Positions 44,751 through 53,161 of a DNA stretch of 64,000 nucleotides are shown piece after piece. Position numbers and translations under genes: made by a program. Where the stretch lies: the NCBI RefSeq assembly GCF_001718835.1, contig NZ_CP013444.1:2790001-2854000 (forward strand), given 5' to 3'. Positions within the stretch are counted from its first letter, which is position 1. Each line of letters begins with the position of its first letter. Origin of the DNA: Burkholderia cepacia. GTDB taxonomy: Bacteria > Pseudomonadota > Gammaproteobacteria > Burkholderiales > Burkholderiaceae. The notes beneath the pieces are model-generated. The model was not told the origin of the DNA and did no database searches. It saw nothing but the letters and a program-made list of their open reading frames with translations.

Positions 44751-45491
44751 GTGACTCGAATCGACTCTCGGTCCGTGCCGACCACCACGAACGCGGGGCA
44801 AGACGACCGCGCCGGCCTGGCGGGCGGCGCGAACGCCACGGTCACGCTCAAGCGGCGCAACGCTATCCGCGCCAAGCCGCCGGGGCTGACGTCTTCGGGT
44901 AATCCGCTGCAACGGGCGCGCTTGTCGAGCAGGCACGGCGTCGCATCGTCCGGCCAGCCGTCCCTGCTCGAAGCGACGCCTGCCGAATTGCAGGCGGTCG
45001 CGCATCTCCCGGTTCTGAAGCCGACCGTGCTTCATTCGGCGCGTTCGCACGAAGGCCATCTCATCGACCTGAGCGATCCGCCGACGACGACCAGGCCGGC
45101 CGGTACGCCACCGTCGCTGCTCGAAGCGACGCCCGACGAATTGCAGGCGGTCGCGCATCATCCGGTTCTGCAACCGACCGTGCCGCATTCCGCCCATGCG
45201 CAGGAAGGCCATCTCATCGACCTGAGCGACGCGCCGCCGGCAACGCCATCCGCCCATGTGCAAGCTGCGCCGCTCGGCGCCGCGCACGGAACCCATGGCG
45301 CGCAGCATGGCTCGCAGGCGTTCGCAGCGGCCGGCATGCCGGGCATCCAGCAGATCGAGCACGAGACGAGGCAGATGATCGGGATGCAGCGCGCCATCGG
45401 TTTCCAGAACCAGTTGCTCGCGGTGGCCGAGATGCTCAACAGCTTCAGGATGAAGCTGCTCGACATGATCAAGAAGGAGGTGTCGTCGTAG
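44751..45491 (+). CDS. Tandem-repeat protein, candidate novel type III effector
   Basis: 246 residues from a GTG at 44751 (CAGGAG at 44738-44743). No Cys, Trp or Tyr, no signal peptide. The N-terminal 70 residues are polar and Ser/Thr/Arg-rich, like a type III export signal. Two 51-residue repeats follow (about residues 70-171), each with PSLLEATPxELQAVAH and ending EGHLIDLSD. A His/Ala/Gly linker then leads to a C-terminal amphipathic helix region (RQMIGMQRAIGFQNQLLAV to MIKKEVSS), which looks like a coiled-coil or subunit contact. No family recognised. A consensus hrpII promoter makes co-expression with the secretion system very likely. The two repeats and the helical end suggest a modular binding protein acting on a host or apparatus partner. 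Confidence 0.75.
   Translation: MTRIDSRSVPTTTNAGQDDRAGLAGGANATVTLKRRNAIRAKPPGLTSSGNPLQRARLSSRHGVASSGQPSLLEATPAELQAVAHLPVLKPTVLHSARSHEGHLIDLSDPPTTTRPAGTPPSLLEATPDELQAVAHHPVLQPTVPHSAHAQEGHLIDLSDAPPATPSAHVQAAPLGAAHGTHGAQHGSQAFAAAGMPGIQQIEHETRQMIGMQRAIGFQNQLLAVAEMLNSFRMKLLDMIKKEVSS
44958..45263 (+). repeat. Two 153-bp in-frame tandem repeats
   Basis: Unit 1 at 44958-45110 and unit 2 at 45111-45263, period 153 bases (51 codons). The first 40 codons of each are closely similar and the last 11 diverged. Repeat number could vary between strains by recombination. Confidence 0.85.
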
Positions 45492-45504
45492 CCATCGAAG
45501 CGAT

Positions 45505-45529
45505 GCGGCGACGCATGATGCGTCGCCGC
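45505..45529. terminator. Bidirectional terminator between convergent genes
   Basis: Perfect 11-bp stem GCGGCGACGCA / TGCGTCGCCGC with three-base loop TGA, centred between the stop of the repeat protein and the stop of the AraC-type activator. Confidence 0.65.
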
Positions 45530-45537
45530 CCGCGCCC

Positions 45538-46980
45538 TCAACGCTCGAACGTCTGCGAAGGCGCTTCGTCGAACATCCGCCGATAGCCGTTGACGAGCGT
45601 CGATCGATGCTGGATTCCCCAGCGGCTCGCGATTTCGAGCACGCTCGCCGCGCGCGGCGCGTCGGACAGGAGCTCGCCGCGAATCCGCTCCATCCGTTGC
45701 CGCCGGATCAGCTCGCTCGGCGACAGCCCGAGATAGGTCTTGAACGCCGCCTGCAATGCGCGCTCGGTCACGTCGATGTGCGCCGCGATCTCGCGCACCG
45801 ACAGGTCGCGCTGGTCGAGCCGCTCCATCAGGTAGCGATACGCGCGCCGGTACTTGCCGGGCAGCCGCGCGCTGACGTCGTCGCTCGGCGCGGCCGCGTG
45901 CGTGCCGCAGCGCGCGATTGCGAGCGCGGGCGCGAGCGCCGCGCCGTCCGAGCGCACGTGCCGCACCGACGCGAGCGCATAGCGCGCATACAGCGACGAC
46001 GATTCGCGAATCCGCCCCTGCTGCTCGCGCACCTTCGCCGCGCAATACAGATAGTCGAGCGTCCAGCGCACGTGCGAGCCGCAGCGCCCGGCCGCGTCGC
46101 GATACGGCGCGATCATCGTGTCGGCGACGTTCGGCGCCTGGCCGGCCAGCGCCGCGAGCGCGACTTCGAGGCGCACGCTGCGCTGGTAGTCGGCGAGGCC
46201 CGCCTTCGCGCACCAGCTCACGTGCGCATCGATCCGCGCGAGCGCCGCGTGGTCGCCGGACGCGAGCGCATGCACCTGCCGCATGTAGTCGACGCGCATC
46301 CGCAGCAGCGGCAGCGCGTCGGCGCCGGCCGCGGGCGTGGCCGTGGCCGCTTCCGCGAACGCGGACAACGGCAGGTCGGCCAGCGCGGAGCGCCAGTAGA
46401 CGTGGTCGCCGAGCGCGTCGGCGCGGCCGACACCGTATTGCAGCAGCAAGTCCGCACGCAGCGCGCCCGTGAGCTGCAGCCAGCGCGGATCGGCGTCGCG
46501 GGCGGCCGCGTCGAGCATGTCGAGCGCCGTCATCGCGTCCTCGGCGCGGCCCAGATGATGCATGACCACGCATTCGCCGACGAGGCTCTCGAGCTTCTGC
46601 GCGGCGCTCGCCGCGCGGTCGTCGGCAATCCGCCGGAAGCCGGCCTGCGCGACGCCGAAACGGTTCTGGAAGAACGCCTGCCAGCTTGCGTTGCGGCAGG
46701 TCATCACGCGCGTCTGGTCGCGCGATTCGCGCAGCAGCTTCTGCGCGCGGCGGAACGTCTCCTCGGCTTCCTCGAAGCGGCCGAGCACGAGCTGAATGTC
46801 GGCGTACGCGTGGACGTCGCGCACGTCGGCGGCCGGGTCGCCCGGCTCGGCGTCGCAGCGCGCGGCGATGCACGCGGCCGCTTCGGCGAAGCGGCCGTCG
46901 AGCACGCGCGCAGCGTAGGCGCCGGTCGACGACGGGTTGGCGAGCGTGGCGGCGGCGGCAAAATAGAGTGTCGAAAACAT
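45538..46980 (-). CDS. hrpB: HrpB/HrpX-type AraC family activator of type III secretion
   Basis: 480 residues, the length of HrpB (Ralstonia) and HrpX (Xanthomonas). A large N-terminal helical, TPR-like domain (about 1-370) opens with MFSTLYFAAAATLA as in HrpB. The C-terminal AraC/XylS DNA-binding domain (about 380-480) has two helix-turn-helices (SVREIAAHIDVTERALQAAF and EIASRWGIQHRSTLVNGYRR). Start at 46980 chosen for GAGAGGA upstream and family alignment; an ATG at 46998 is alternative. Members bind TTCG-N16-TTCG boxes, of which eight are found in this window. Its own promoter has no such box, matching the family scheme in which an OmpR-type regulator controls it. Confidence 0.93.
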   Translation of the reverse strand: MFSTLYFAAAATLANPSSTGAYAARVLDGRFAEAAACIAARCDAEPGDPAADVRDVHAYADIQLVLGRFEEAEETFRRAQKLLRESRDQTRVMTCRNASWQAFFQNRFGVAQAGFRRIADDRAASAAQKLESLVGECVVMHHLGRAEDAMTALDMLDAAARDADPRWLQLTGALRADLLLQYGVGRADALGDHVYWRSALADLPLSAFAEAATATPAAGADALPLLRMRVDYMRQVHALASGDHAALARIDAHVSWCAKAGLADYQRSVRLEVALAALAGQAPNVADTMIAPYRDAAGRCGSHVRWTLDYLYCAAKVREQQGRIRESSSLYARYALASVRHVRSDGAALAPALAIARCGTHAAAPSDDVSARLPGKYRRAYRYLMERLDQRDLSVREIAAHIDVTERALQAAFKTYLGLSPSELIRRQRMERIRGELLSDAPRAASVLEIASRWGIQHRSTLVNGYRRMFDEAPSQTFER

Positions 46981-47184
46981 CGCGGATCCTCTCGGCAAGC
47001 GGGTTCGAATACGAAGGGTTCGGGCTCGATCCGCGCGCTGCGCCGCCGCTCGTCGCGGGGCGCAGCGCGTGGATGCGTGCCGCTATCGTCTCGTTCGCGC
47101 CGGATCCGCGCAGCAGTTTGTGACGTTCCGTTACGATTGGCTCGCCCGTCAGGGTCTCACGTCGGGCTCGCCCGTTGCGCGCCG

Positions 47185-47640
47185 CTACACCCTCAGCCAG
47201 AAATATTCGCCGGACGCGATCCCGCTGAACATCTCGTCGCCCGATTCGATGATGTTCTGCCGCCAGTAGCGGCCGTGCTCCGCGTAGTGCGCGAACAGGT
47301 CGGCGAGCGTCTCGCCCGTCACGTCCGGCGTGAGCGGCAGCCGCATCAGCAGCACGATGCTGCCCGTGTCCGCGTCGATCCCGAGCTGCGCCTGGTCCTG
47401 CGCGTAGATCAGCAGGTTCGCCTCCAGCAGCAGCCGGTACACCGCGAGCGTGCGGCCCGCGCTGACGATCCCGTAATGGAAGTTCACGTACATCGACTCC
47501 GGATCCTCGTCGAAGTACTCGATGCGCACGTCGAAGCCCTCGACGTCGATCGTGCGCGTCTCGAGCACGTAGTCGACGTCCGGCAGATCGACGATCGCGC
47601 ACACCTCCGCGATGACCTGTTCATAACGTTCCCAACTCAT
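47185..47640 (-). CDS. hpaB: HpaB-type general type III chaperone
   Basis: 151-residue acidic protein of the CesT chaperone fold, pI low, with VYRLLLEANLLIYAQ and IVLLMRLPL segments typical of class IB chaperones. Its position at the end of the sctD-hrpD6-hrpE operon is that of HpaB in Xanthomonas, the chaperone that escorts many effectors to the SctN ATPase. Ribosome site GGGGTGGAACGG. Named by context plus fold. Confidence 0.85.
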   Translation of the reverse strand: MSWERYEQVIAEVCAIVDLPDVDYVLETRTIDVEGFDVRIEYFDEDPESMYVNFHYGIVSAGRTLAVYRLLLEANLLIYAQDQAQLGIDADTGSIVLLMRLPLTPDVTGETLADLFAHYAEHGRYWRQNIIESGDEMFSGIASGEYFWLRV

Positions 47641-47730
47641 GACCGTTCCACCCCGGTATCCGGCTGCCGAAAAGAAACCAGCCGGCGCTCGCGCGCCGGC
47701 CGGACAACACGATGCCGAACGGCAACCGGC

Positions 47731-47907
47731 TTACTGCGCCGGCTTCGACGCGTCGGAGACCATCTTCGTGGCCTGCTTCTTCACGTCGTTCTCCGCCTTC
47801 GTCATTTCCTGCATCTGCTGCAGCTTCGTTGCCGCTTTCGAAAACGCGATGCCTTCCATCGTGTCCTTGGTCATTTCGCCCAGTGCACCGCCTACCAATG
47901 CCGACAT
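47731..47907 (-). CDS. Small type III protein at the hrpE (pilin/needle) position
   Basis: 58-residue protein without Cys, Trp, Tyr or Pro except near the end. Small residues at the N-terminus (MSALVGGALGEMT) are followed by long amphipathic helices (KAATKLQQMQEMTKAENDVKKQ). Small all-helical proteins of this kind form type III needles or Hrp pili, and the gene occupies the slot of hrpE, the Xanthomonas Hrp pilin gene. It is shorter than HrpE (about 93 residues) and no direct similarity is visible. No other needle-subunit candidate is present in this window. Ribosome site TGGAGAG. Confidence 0.65.
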   Translation of the reverse strand: MSALVGGALGEMTKDTMEGIAFSKAATKLQQMQEMTKAENDVKKQATKMVSDASKPAQ

Positions 47908-48073
47908 GATTACTCTCCAGAAAGTGCGTGATTCGTTCACGCGTTGACAAAGATCCGGCCCGCCGCCCGACAGGGCGACTCGCCGCTTTTTTGCCGCGCA
48001 GCGTGCGGCCTCGTCGGGCACGGCTCGCGCCGCCCCGCCCGCCGCCGCACGCTGCGCGGCGAAACCGTGGCCG

Positions 48074-48325
48074 CTATGCGGCCGTGATGTTCGCGTCGTG
48101 CAGCGTCGCGACGATCCGCTGCGCCGCGAGCAGCCCGCGATAGATCTTCTGCATCGCATCGCGATCGAAGTCGCTCGCCGCCTGCGCGGTGGCCACGCTC
48201 ACCCGCTCGGCCGTGTCGCCGAGCGCCTGGCGCAGCGCGCCGATCCGCATCGCCGCGTCGGGCGCGCCAAGCGCCTGCTCGAGCGGCCCGCATGCATCTG
48301 CTGCCTGTTCCAATGCTTCGTACAT
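48074..48325 (-). CDS. hrpD6: HrpD6-like small type III protein
   Basis: 83-residue helical protein located directly after sctD, as hrpD6 is in Xanthomonas (about 80 residues). HrpD6 there affects hrp expression and secretion; a co-chaperone role has also been suggested for proteins of this size. Ribosome site CAGGAG before the ATG. Assignment is by position and size. Confidence 0.65.
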   Translation of the reverse strand: MYEALEQAADACGPLEQALGAPDAAMRIGALRQALGDTAERVSVATAQAASDFDRDAMQKIYRGLLAAQRIVATLHDANITAA

Positions 48326-48352
48326 GCTGCTTCTCCTGTCAGTTGAGTCCAG

Positions 48353-49360
48353 TCAGTTGAGGTCCGGCGCGCCGTCGGCCGGCGCGCCGGCAAACACGTG
48401 CTTCACGCCGTCCGGCGTCTCGATGTAGCGCACGTCGCCGATCTCGAGCATCCCCGAGTACGCGACAGGCACCGGCGCGTCGCCGGACTGGCGCGCATCG
48501 ACTTCGATCGCGCGCACGTTCGGACCGACGTCGGCGCGCACGCGCTCGACCGCCTTGCGCAGCCGCACGAGGTCCGGCACGACGCCCGACACCCGAAAGC
48601 GCCCCTGCCCCGCATAGGCGACCGTCGCGCCCGATGTGCCCGATGCGCCGAGCGATTCGCCGATGCTCTGCGCGTCGTCCTGCGCGACGTCGTACTGCCG
48701 CTCGACGCGGTGCGCGGCGAGCCGGTCGAGCAGCTTGCGCGCGGCGAGGTCGTCGGCGGGCGTCGCCACCATGCCGGTGACGGCAACCATCGCGCCGCGC
48801 GGCGCCGCATGCAACTCCGCGTAGCCCGCGCGCATCAGCTCCGCGCCGATGCGCGTCGCGAGCGCGTCGGCGTGCTCGACCGGGGGCGGCGCATTCGGAT
48901 GCGCGCTCGCGAGCATCGCGCCCATCGCGAGCAGGCCGGCGACCAGCGCGCCGCCCGCCGCCGCGCACGCGGCGAGCTTGCGCTGCGCGCCGCGCCGCGC
49001 CGCATCGGCGCCGGGCGGCGGCGCCCACAACGTCGCGAGCAGTTCGAGATCGCTCGGCCATGCGCCGTCCGCGGGCCCGACGCACAACGCGGTCTCGCCG
49101 AACGGCACCGGCACGAAGTCCTGCATCAGCAGCGGCGAGCCGTCCGCGTCGAACGGATCGGCGGCCGTCTCGGGCGGCACCGGCGCCGCGCGCTGGGCGC
49201 GCGTCGCGCCCTGGGCGTCGATCGACAGCAGCAGGTCGCCGTCGCGCCAGTCGGTGATGCGAATCGCCGCATCGTCGCCCGCGCCGATCCGGTGCTCGCC
49301 GGCGCCGAGCGCGATTTCCGCGCCGGCGTGCAGGCCGGTCAGGATTCGCAGCAGCTTCAT
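48353..49360 (-). CDS. sctD: Type III inner-membrane ring protein SctD (HrpD5)
   Basis: 335-residue single-pass protein of the outer ring in the inner membrane. The cytoplasmic FHA-like domain (about 1-110; LRILTGLHAGAEIALGAGEHRIGAG) is followed by a transmembrane helix near 135-155 (GALVAGLLAMGAMLASA) and periplasmic ring-building domains. The C-terminal IETPDGVKHVF is a typical end. The start at 49360 has GGGAGCAACCG upstream. First gene after an hrpII promoter (49449-49510). Confidence 0.88.
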   Translation of the reverse strand: MKLLRILTGLHAGAEIALGAGEHRIGAGDDAAIRITDWRDGDLLLSIDAQGATRAQRAAPVPPETAADPFDADGSPLLMQDFVPVPFGETALCVGPADGAWPSDLELLATLWAPPPGADAARRGAQRKLAACAAAGGALVAGLLAMGAMLASAHPNAPPPVEHADALATRIGAELMRAGYAELHAAPRGAMVAVTGMVATPADDLAARKLLDRLAAHRVERQYDVAQDDAQSIGESLGASGTSGATVAYAGQGRFRVSGVVPDLVRLRKAVERVRADVGPNVRAIEVDARQSGDAPVPVAYSGMLEIGDVRYIETPDGVKHVFAGAPADGAPDLN

Positions 49361-49448
49361 CGGTTGCTCCCTATCGTGTGTCACGGGTTTCATCGGCATC
49401 GATCGAATCGATCGCGATCGGCTGGCCGCTTCGTTCTTCCATGCAGCT

Positions 49449-49510
49449 AGAATAGTTCGTCGCGGCCTCGCAGTTGGTTCGTCATGCGAATTCATCGCCG
49501 TGTTTGCGAA
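49449..49510 (-). promoter_or_regulatory. hrpII box promoter of the sctD-hrpD6-hrpE-hpaB operon
   Basis: Minus strand TTCG (49510-49507), N16, TTCG (49490-49487), 32 bases, then TATTCT (49454-49449), a perfect YANNNT. Confidence 0.75.
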
Positions 49511-49522
49511 GCACCGCGACGC

Positions 49523-50407
49523 TCACGATCGCGGCCGCGATGCGGCCGACACGCCGCCGCGCAGCGTCCCGACGCTTGCGATCGCGCGTGCGAGCTGCGC
49601 GTTCGTCGACGGACGTTCCGCGTTGAACACGAGGAGCGGCAGCAGCAGATAGTGCGTGCTCGCGCGCTCGCTGCGCGCAGCCGACGCGTCGCGCGGCGCG
49701 GCGCCCGCGCCTTGCATCGCGTCGAGCAGCACCTGCTTCACGCCGCTCCAGCCGATCGGCGTCCACGGGCCGGAATGCAAGCGCGCGGCGAGCAGGTCCG
49801 CGTTGTGATTCAGCAGCGCGGGCGTGATGCGCGCGGCGGGCTCCGCGTCGATGCGCCGGCCGAGCTGGAGCAGCGTGTCGGCCCACAGGTGGCGCAGCGC
49901 CTGCTCGCGCTGCGCCGCGTCCGCGAGGGTCTGCGCGATGTCGCGCAGCGCGCGCTGCGCGGGCTCGGGGGCGTTCGCCGGCCGCGCGCGCGACGCGCGC
50001 ACGCGCGGCAGAGCGGATACGCCGGTAGCTTCGTCGTCGCGTTCGTCCTGGTCGCGCTGCTGCCTGCCGCCGCCCTGCCCGCCCGAATGCCGGTCGTGCT
50101 CGTCGTGCGGCGCGACGTGCGCGTGCGACACCGCCGCTTCATCTCCGCCGTCGAACGATTCCTCCTGGCTCTCGGCGCGCCGCCGCCGGCGCGAGCCCGC
50201 CGCGGCCGTCTTCGGGCGCGGCTTCAGCTTCGCGAGCATCTGGTTGCGCGCGGCGGCCGCGTTCGCCTGAAAGCCGTTCGAATACGTGAAGCGCGTGCCG
50301 TACTTGCCGTAGGTCGTCGCGGTGCGCGCGCGCAGCGGCCGGCGCCGCCGCGGATCGGGCTTCGCCGCGTGGAGGGTCTGCGCGATCGCGCGCGTGATGC
50401 GGCTCAC
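49523..50407 (-). CDS. hpaA: HpaA-like secreted control protein
   Basis: 294 residues from a GTG that overlaps the sctS stop (GTGA). The N-terminal 90 residues are strongly basic (PDPRRRRPLRAR, AAGSRRRRRAES), the middle is acidic and His-rich (about 100-140), and the C-terminal half is helical. Position between sctS and sctD equals that of hpaA in Xanthomonas, a secreted protein that switches export from pilus parts to effectors and carries nuclear-localisation-like basic runs; two such runs are visible here. Sequence similarity is not strong, so the name rests mainly on order. Confidence 0.65.
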   Translation of the reverse strand: MSRITRAIAQTLHAAKPDPRRRRPLRARTATTYGKYGTRFTYSNGFQANAAAARNQMLAKLKPRPKTAAAGSRRRRRAESQEESFDGGDEAAVSHAHVAPHDEHDRHSGGQGGGRQQRDQDERDDEATGVSALPRVRASRARPANAPEPAQRALRDIAQTLADAAQREQALRHLWADTLLQLGRRIDAEPAARITPALLNHNADLLAARLHSGPWTPIGWSGVKQVLLDAMQGAGAAPRDASAARSERASTHYLLLPLLVFNAERPSTNAQLARAIASVGTLRGGVSAASRPRS

Positions 50408-50667
50408 GACGGCACCGCCGCCGACAGCAGCTGCTGCGCGAAATGCAGGATCTCGGCGGCGGCCCACGGCCCGGCGATCGCGACGGTCACCGTCACCGCG
50501 ACGAGCTTCACGCCGTACGAGATGCTCTGCTCCTGCAGCGACGTGATCGCCTGCAGGAACGAGATCGCGAGCCCGGACGCGGCCGCGACGAGCACGACGG
50601 GCAGCGAAATGTAGAGACACAGCATCATGCCTTGCGACGTGAGCCGGATCAGGTCGTCGGTTTCCAT
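50404..50667 (-). CDS. sctS: Type III export apparatus protein SctS
   Basis: 87 residues, two transmembrane helices (LVAAASGLAISFLQAITSLQ and VAVTVTVAIAGPWAAAEILHF). FliQ/HrcS family, a component of the export gate helix with SctR and SctT. 33 bases after sctR. Confidence 0.95.
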   Translation of the reverse strand: METDDLIRLTSQGMMLCLYISLPVVLVAAASGLAISFLQAITSLQEQSISYGVKLVAVTVTVAIAGPWAAAEILHFAQQLLSAAVPS

Positions 50668-50700
50668 CGGGCGAGCCTCCTCGAAACGGGAAATCGGGAA

Positions 50701-51351
50701 TCAGGAATAGGTCAGCACGAGCCCGTGCACGAGCGTCGACCAGCCGTCCATCACGACGAACAGCATCAGCTTGAACGGGATCGCGACGTTGGTCGGCTGC
50801 ACCTGGTTCATCCCCATCGACATCAGCACGTTCGCGATCACGAGATCGACGATGATGAACGCGATGTAGAGGATGAAGCCGATGCGGAACGCGTCGGTCA
50901 TCTGCGCGAGCGTGAACGCGGGCGCGAGCACGATCAGGTCGTCGTCGCGCAGCTGCGCGGCCGCGGCCTTCGGCCAGATCACCGACGCCGAGCGCAGGAA
51001 GAAGCGTTTCTCGCGCTCGCGCGAGTGCGCGGCGAGGAACTGGCGGAACGGCTCCTTCGCCGCGCCGAACGCCTGCAGCATCGCCTGCGTCGGCTGCGGC
51101 GACAGCGCCTGCCCCTGCAGCTGCTGCTGCGCGGCGAAGCCGATCGGCGCCATGATGTACAGCGACACGAGGATCGCGATGCCGTTCAGCACCATGTTCG
51201 GCGGCACCTGCTGCACGCCGAGCGCGTTGCGCAGCAGGCCGAGCACGACGACGATCTTCGCGTACGACGTGACCACCATCGCGATGAACGGCACCATGCT
51301 CATCACGAGCACGGCGATCAGCAGGCCGGTGATGTCGTTAAACTGAACCAT
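50701..51351 (-). CDS. sctR: Type III export apparatus protein SctR
   Basis: 216-residue FliP/HrcR family membrane protein that builds the core of the export gate. Opening helix ITGLLIAVLVMSMVPFIAMV, family signature VLGLLRNALGVQQVPPNMVLNG, and the C-terminal pair of helices with GMNQVQPTNVAIPFKLMLFV. Overlaps sctQ by 14 bases. Confidence 0.96.
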   Translation of the reverse strand: MVQFNDITGLLIAVLVMSMVPFIAMVVTSYAKIVVVLGLLRNALGVQQVPPNMVLNGIAILVSLYIMAPIGFAAQQQLQGQALSPQPTQAMLQAFGAAKEPFRQFLAAHSREREKRFFLRSASVIWPKAAAAQLRDDDLIVLAPAFTLAQMTDAFRIGFILYIAFIIVDLVIANVLMSMGMNQVQPTNVAIPFKLMLFVVMDGWSTLVHGLVLTYS

Positions 51352-52504
51352 CGTCGCCCGCCATCCGGTCGATCCTCACGCCGAGATGCGCGCCCACCGC
51401 GACCAGCCGGCCGCCGCCGATCGCCTGGCCGTACGCGACGAGCCGCACCGGCACGTCGCGCGCGGCGAGCGGCAGCTCGAGCACGTAGCCCGGCCGCAGC
51501 GCGGCCAGCTCGGCGATCGACAGCGACAGCGTGTCGATCTCGACGTGCACGGGCAGGTCGACGTCGCCGAGGTCGGCCGGCTCGGGCGCAGCGCCCGGCG
51601 CGTCGTCGTCCGGCGCATCGGCGGGTGAATCGGCCGGTGAGCCGGCCGGCAGGTCTCCCGCGACGATCGGCTCGTCGAGATCGTCGGCGGTGTCGGGTGT
51701 TTCGATCATCGTCATCGTGGTTCCCTCGATCAGAACGGTTGCATGCCATTGCGTCGCGCGACGCGCGCCCCACCATGCGTGCAGCGGCCCCGCCCGCGCG
51801 GCGCCGAGCGCGGCCGGCGCGAGGTCCAGCAGCACGTCGCCCGGCCGCAGGCTGCGCAGCACCGCGAGCGGCAGCCTGCGCGAGCCGAGCCGCACGCGGC
51901 CGGGCAGGCGCACGCGCGCGAGCTGGCCTGCCGCGTCGGGCAGCCGCTCGCCGCGCAATCGCGCCGCGAGCGCGTCGAGCCACGGCATCGACGCGTCGAG
52001 CAGCGCGCAGCGCAGCGGCGCGCCGTCGAGCGCGAACGACAGCACGCAGCGCGTCGCGTCGAGCGCCGCAGGAGGCGCGGCACGCAGCCCGCCGATCGTC
52101 ACGCCGTCGAGCCCCGCCGCCGCGAACGCGGCGACGAGCGGCGCGAGCAGCGCCGACGCGAGCGCCGTGCGCAGCGACACGCTGGCGTCGCCCCGCGCGT
52201 CGAGCGCGGGCGCTGCGACGACGTCGAGCGCCGGAAACGCCGCGAGGTCGATCGCGATGCGCGCGGTCGCGCCGTTCCATCGCAGGTCGAGCACGCCGGG
52301 GCGCTCGAAGCGCGGCCGCTCGTCCGTCGCCGCGCGCCAGCCGGACAGCGCCGGGAAGCGCGCGAGCCACGCGGCGAGCCGCGCGTCGGCGACGATGCGC
52401 GCAAGCGCCGCGTCGAACGCGCTGCACGCGGGCAGCGGCAGGGCGGCATCGATGCCGCGCGGCGCGGCGGTGTCGGGTTCCAGTTCGATCGGCTCGGTAT
52501 CCAT
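51338..52504 (-). CDS. sctQ: Type III C-ring/sorting platform protein SctQ
   Basis: 388 residues, with the SpoA domain at the end (about 315-380: DLPVHVEIDTLSLSIAELAAL, RPGYVLELPL) and a second SpoA-like region near 210-260. An acidic Pro/Asp linker lies between them (about 280-315). It forms the cytoplasmic pods that receive substrates. In many systems an internal start yields a C-terminal fragment; I see no clear one. Confidence 0.9.
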   Translation of the reverse strand: MDTEPIELEPDTAAPRGIDAALPLPACSAFDAALARIVADARLAAWLARFPALSGWRAATDERPRFERPGVLDLRWNGATARIAIDLAAFPALDVVAAPALDARGDASVSLRTALASALLAPLVAAFAAAGLDGVTIGGLRAAPPAALDATRCVLSFALDGAPLRCALLDASMPWLDALAARLRGERLPDAAGQLARVRLPGRVRLGSRRLPLAVLRSLRPGDVLLDLAPAALGAARAGPLHAWWGARRATQWHATVLIEGTTMTMIETPDTADDLDEPIVAGDLPAGSPADSPADAPDDDAPGAAPEPADLGDVDLPVHVEIDTLSLSIAELAALRPGYVLELPLAARDVPVRLVAYGQAIGGGRLVAVGAHLGVRIDRMAGDDGSV

Positions 52505-52552
52505 CGTCGCGGCTGGTCGGGATCGGTTGCGGGTTCGATTGCGCGCGCTCGC

Positions 52553-53161
52553 TCAGTCGACGTCGATCTCGATCGTGCGCGGCGCGCCGTGATGCGCGAG
52601 CAGCGTGTCGAGTCGCGCGTGCAGCGTCGCGCCATGGGTGCAGAGTAAGTGCCGCGTCGCCGCGTCCGGCGTTTCGAACCGAAGCCGCAAGTCGAAACGC
52701 GAAAGAACGAGGTGCAGCACCGTGTCCGGCAGCAGCGCGGCGTCGAGCGGCAGGCTGATTTCCCACTGGCCCGCCGCGTCGCCACCGCACAGCGCGGCGA
52801 TCTCGGTCGCGAGCGCCTCGGCGACGCGCACCATCCGCTCGCGCTGCGCGAACACCTGGTTGACGAACGCATCGGAGCCCGCGCACGCGCGCGCCATCGC
52901 CTCGCGCCCGACCGCGTCCGGCAGCGCGGCCGGATCGCGCTCGAACGACGGCAGCGCGCCGTCGCGCCACGGCAGCGACGCGTCGCGCCGCCGCTCGTCG
53001 TCCGCCGATGCGCGCTCGCCGGCGGGCGCGACGCGCGAGCGCCGCATCAATTGCGCATAGTCGAAGCCGCGCCGGGCCGCGCGCGCCGCCGACGCGCCGC
53101 CCGTTTCGGCCACCGGCTCGCCCGCGATGATCCGCACGGGCCTCAGGTCGGCGGCGCTCAT
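52553..53161 (-). CDS. sctP: Type III substrate-specificity switch protein SctP (HpaC/HpaP)
   Basis: 202 residues from an ATG overlapping the sctV stop (ATGA). A disordered basic N-terminal half is followed by a compact C-terminal domain (about 115-195; QWEISLPLDAALLPDTVLHL, LRLRFETPD), the layout of HpaC/HpaP/YscP-type switch proteins. The place between sctV and sctQ matches hpaC in Xanthomonas. The longer frame listed from 54160 is a shadow of sctV. Confidence 0.8.
   Translation of the reverse strand: MSAADLRPVRIIAGEPVAETGGASAARAARRGFDYAQLMRRSRVAPAGERASADDERRRDASLPWRDGALPSFERDPAALPDAVGREAMARACAGSDAFVNQVFAQRERMVRVAEALATEIAALCGGDAAGQWEISLPLDAALLPDTVLHLVLSRFDLRLRFETPDAATRHLLCTHGATLHARLDTLLAHHGAPRTIEIDVD

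Noticed and set aside
46981..47184. Possible hrpII box ahead of the AraC-type activator gene
   Set aside because: CGAA at 47006 and 47012 have no partner 20 bases away, so autoregulation through such a box is not supported.
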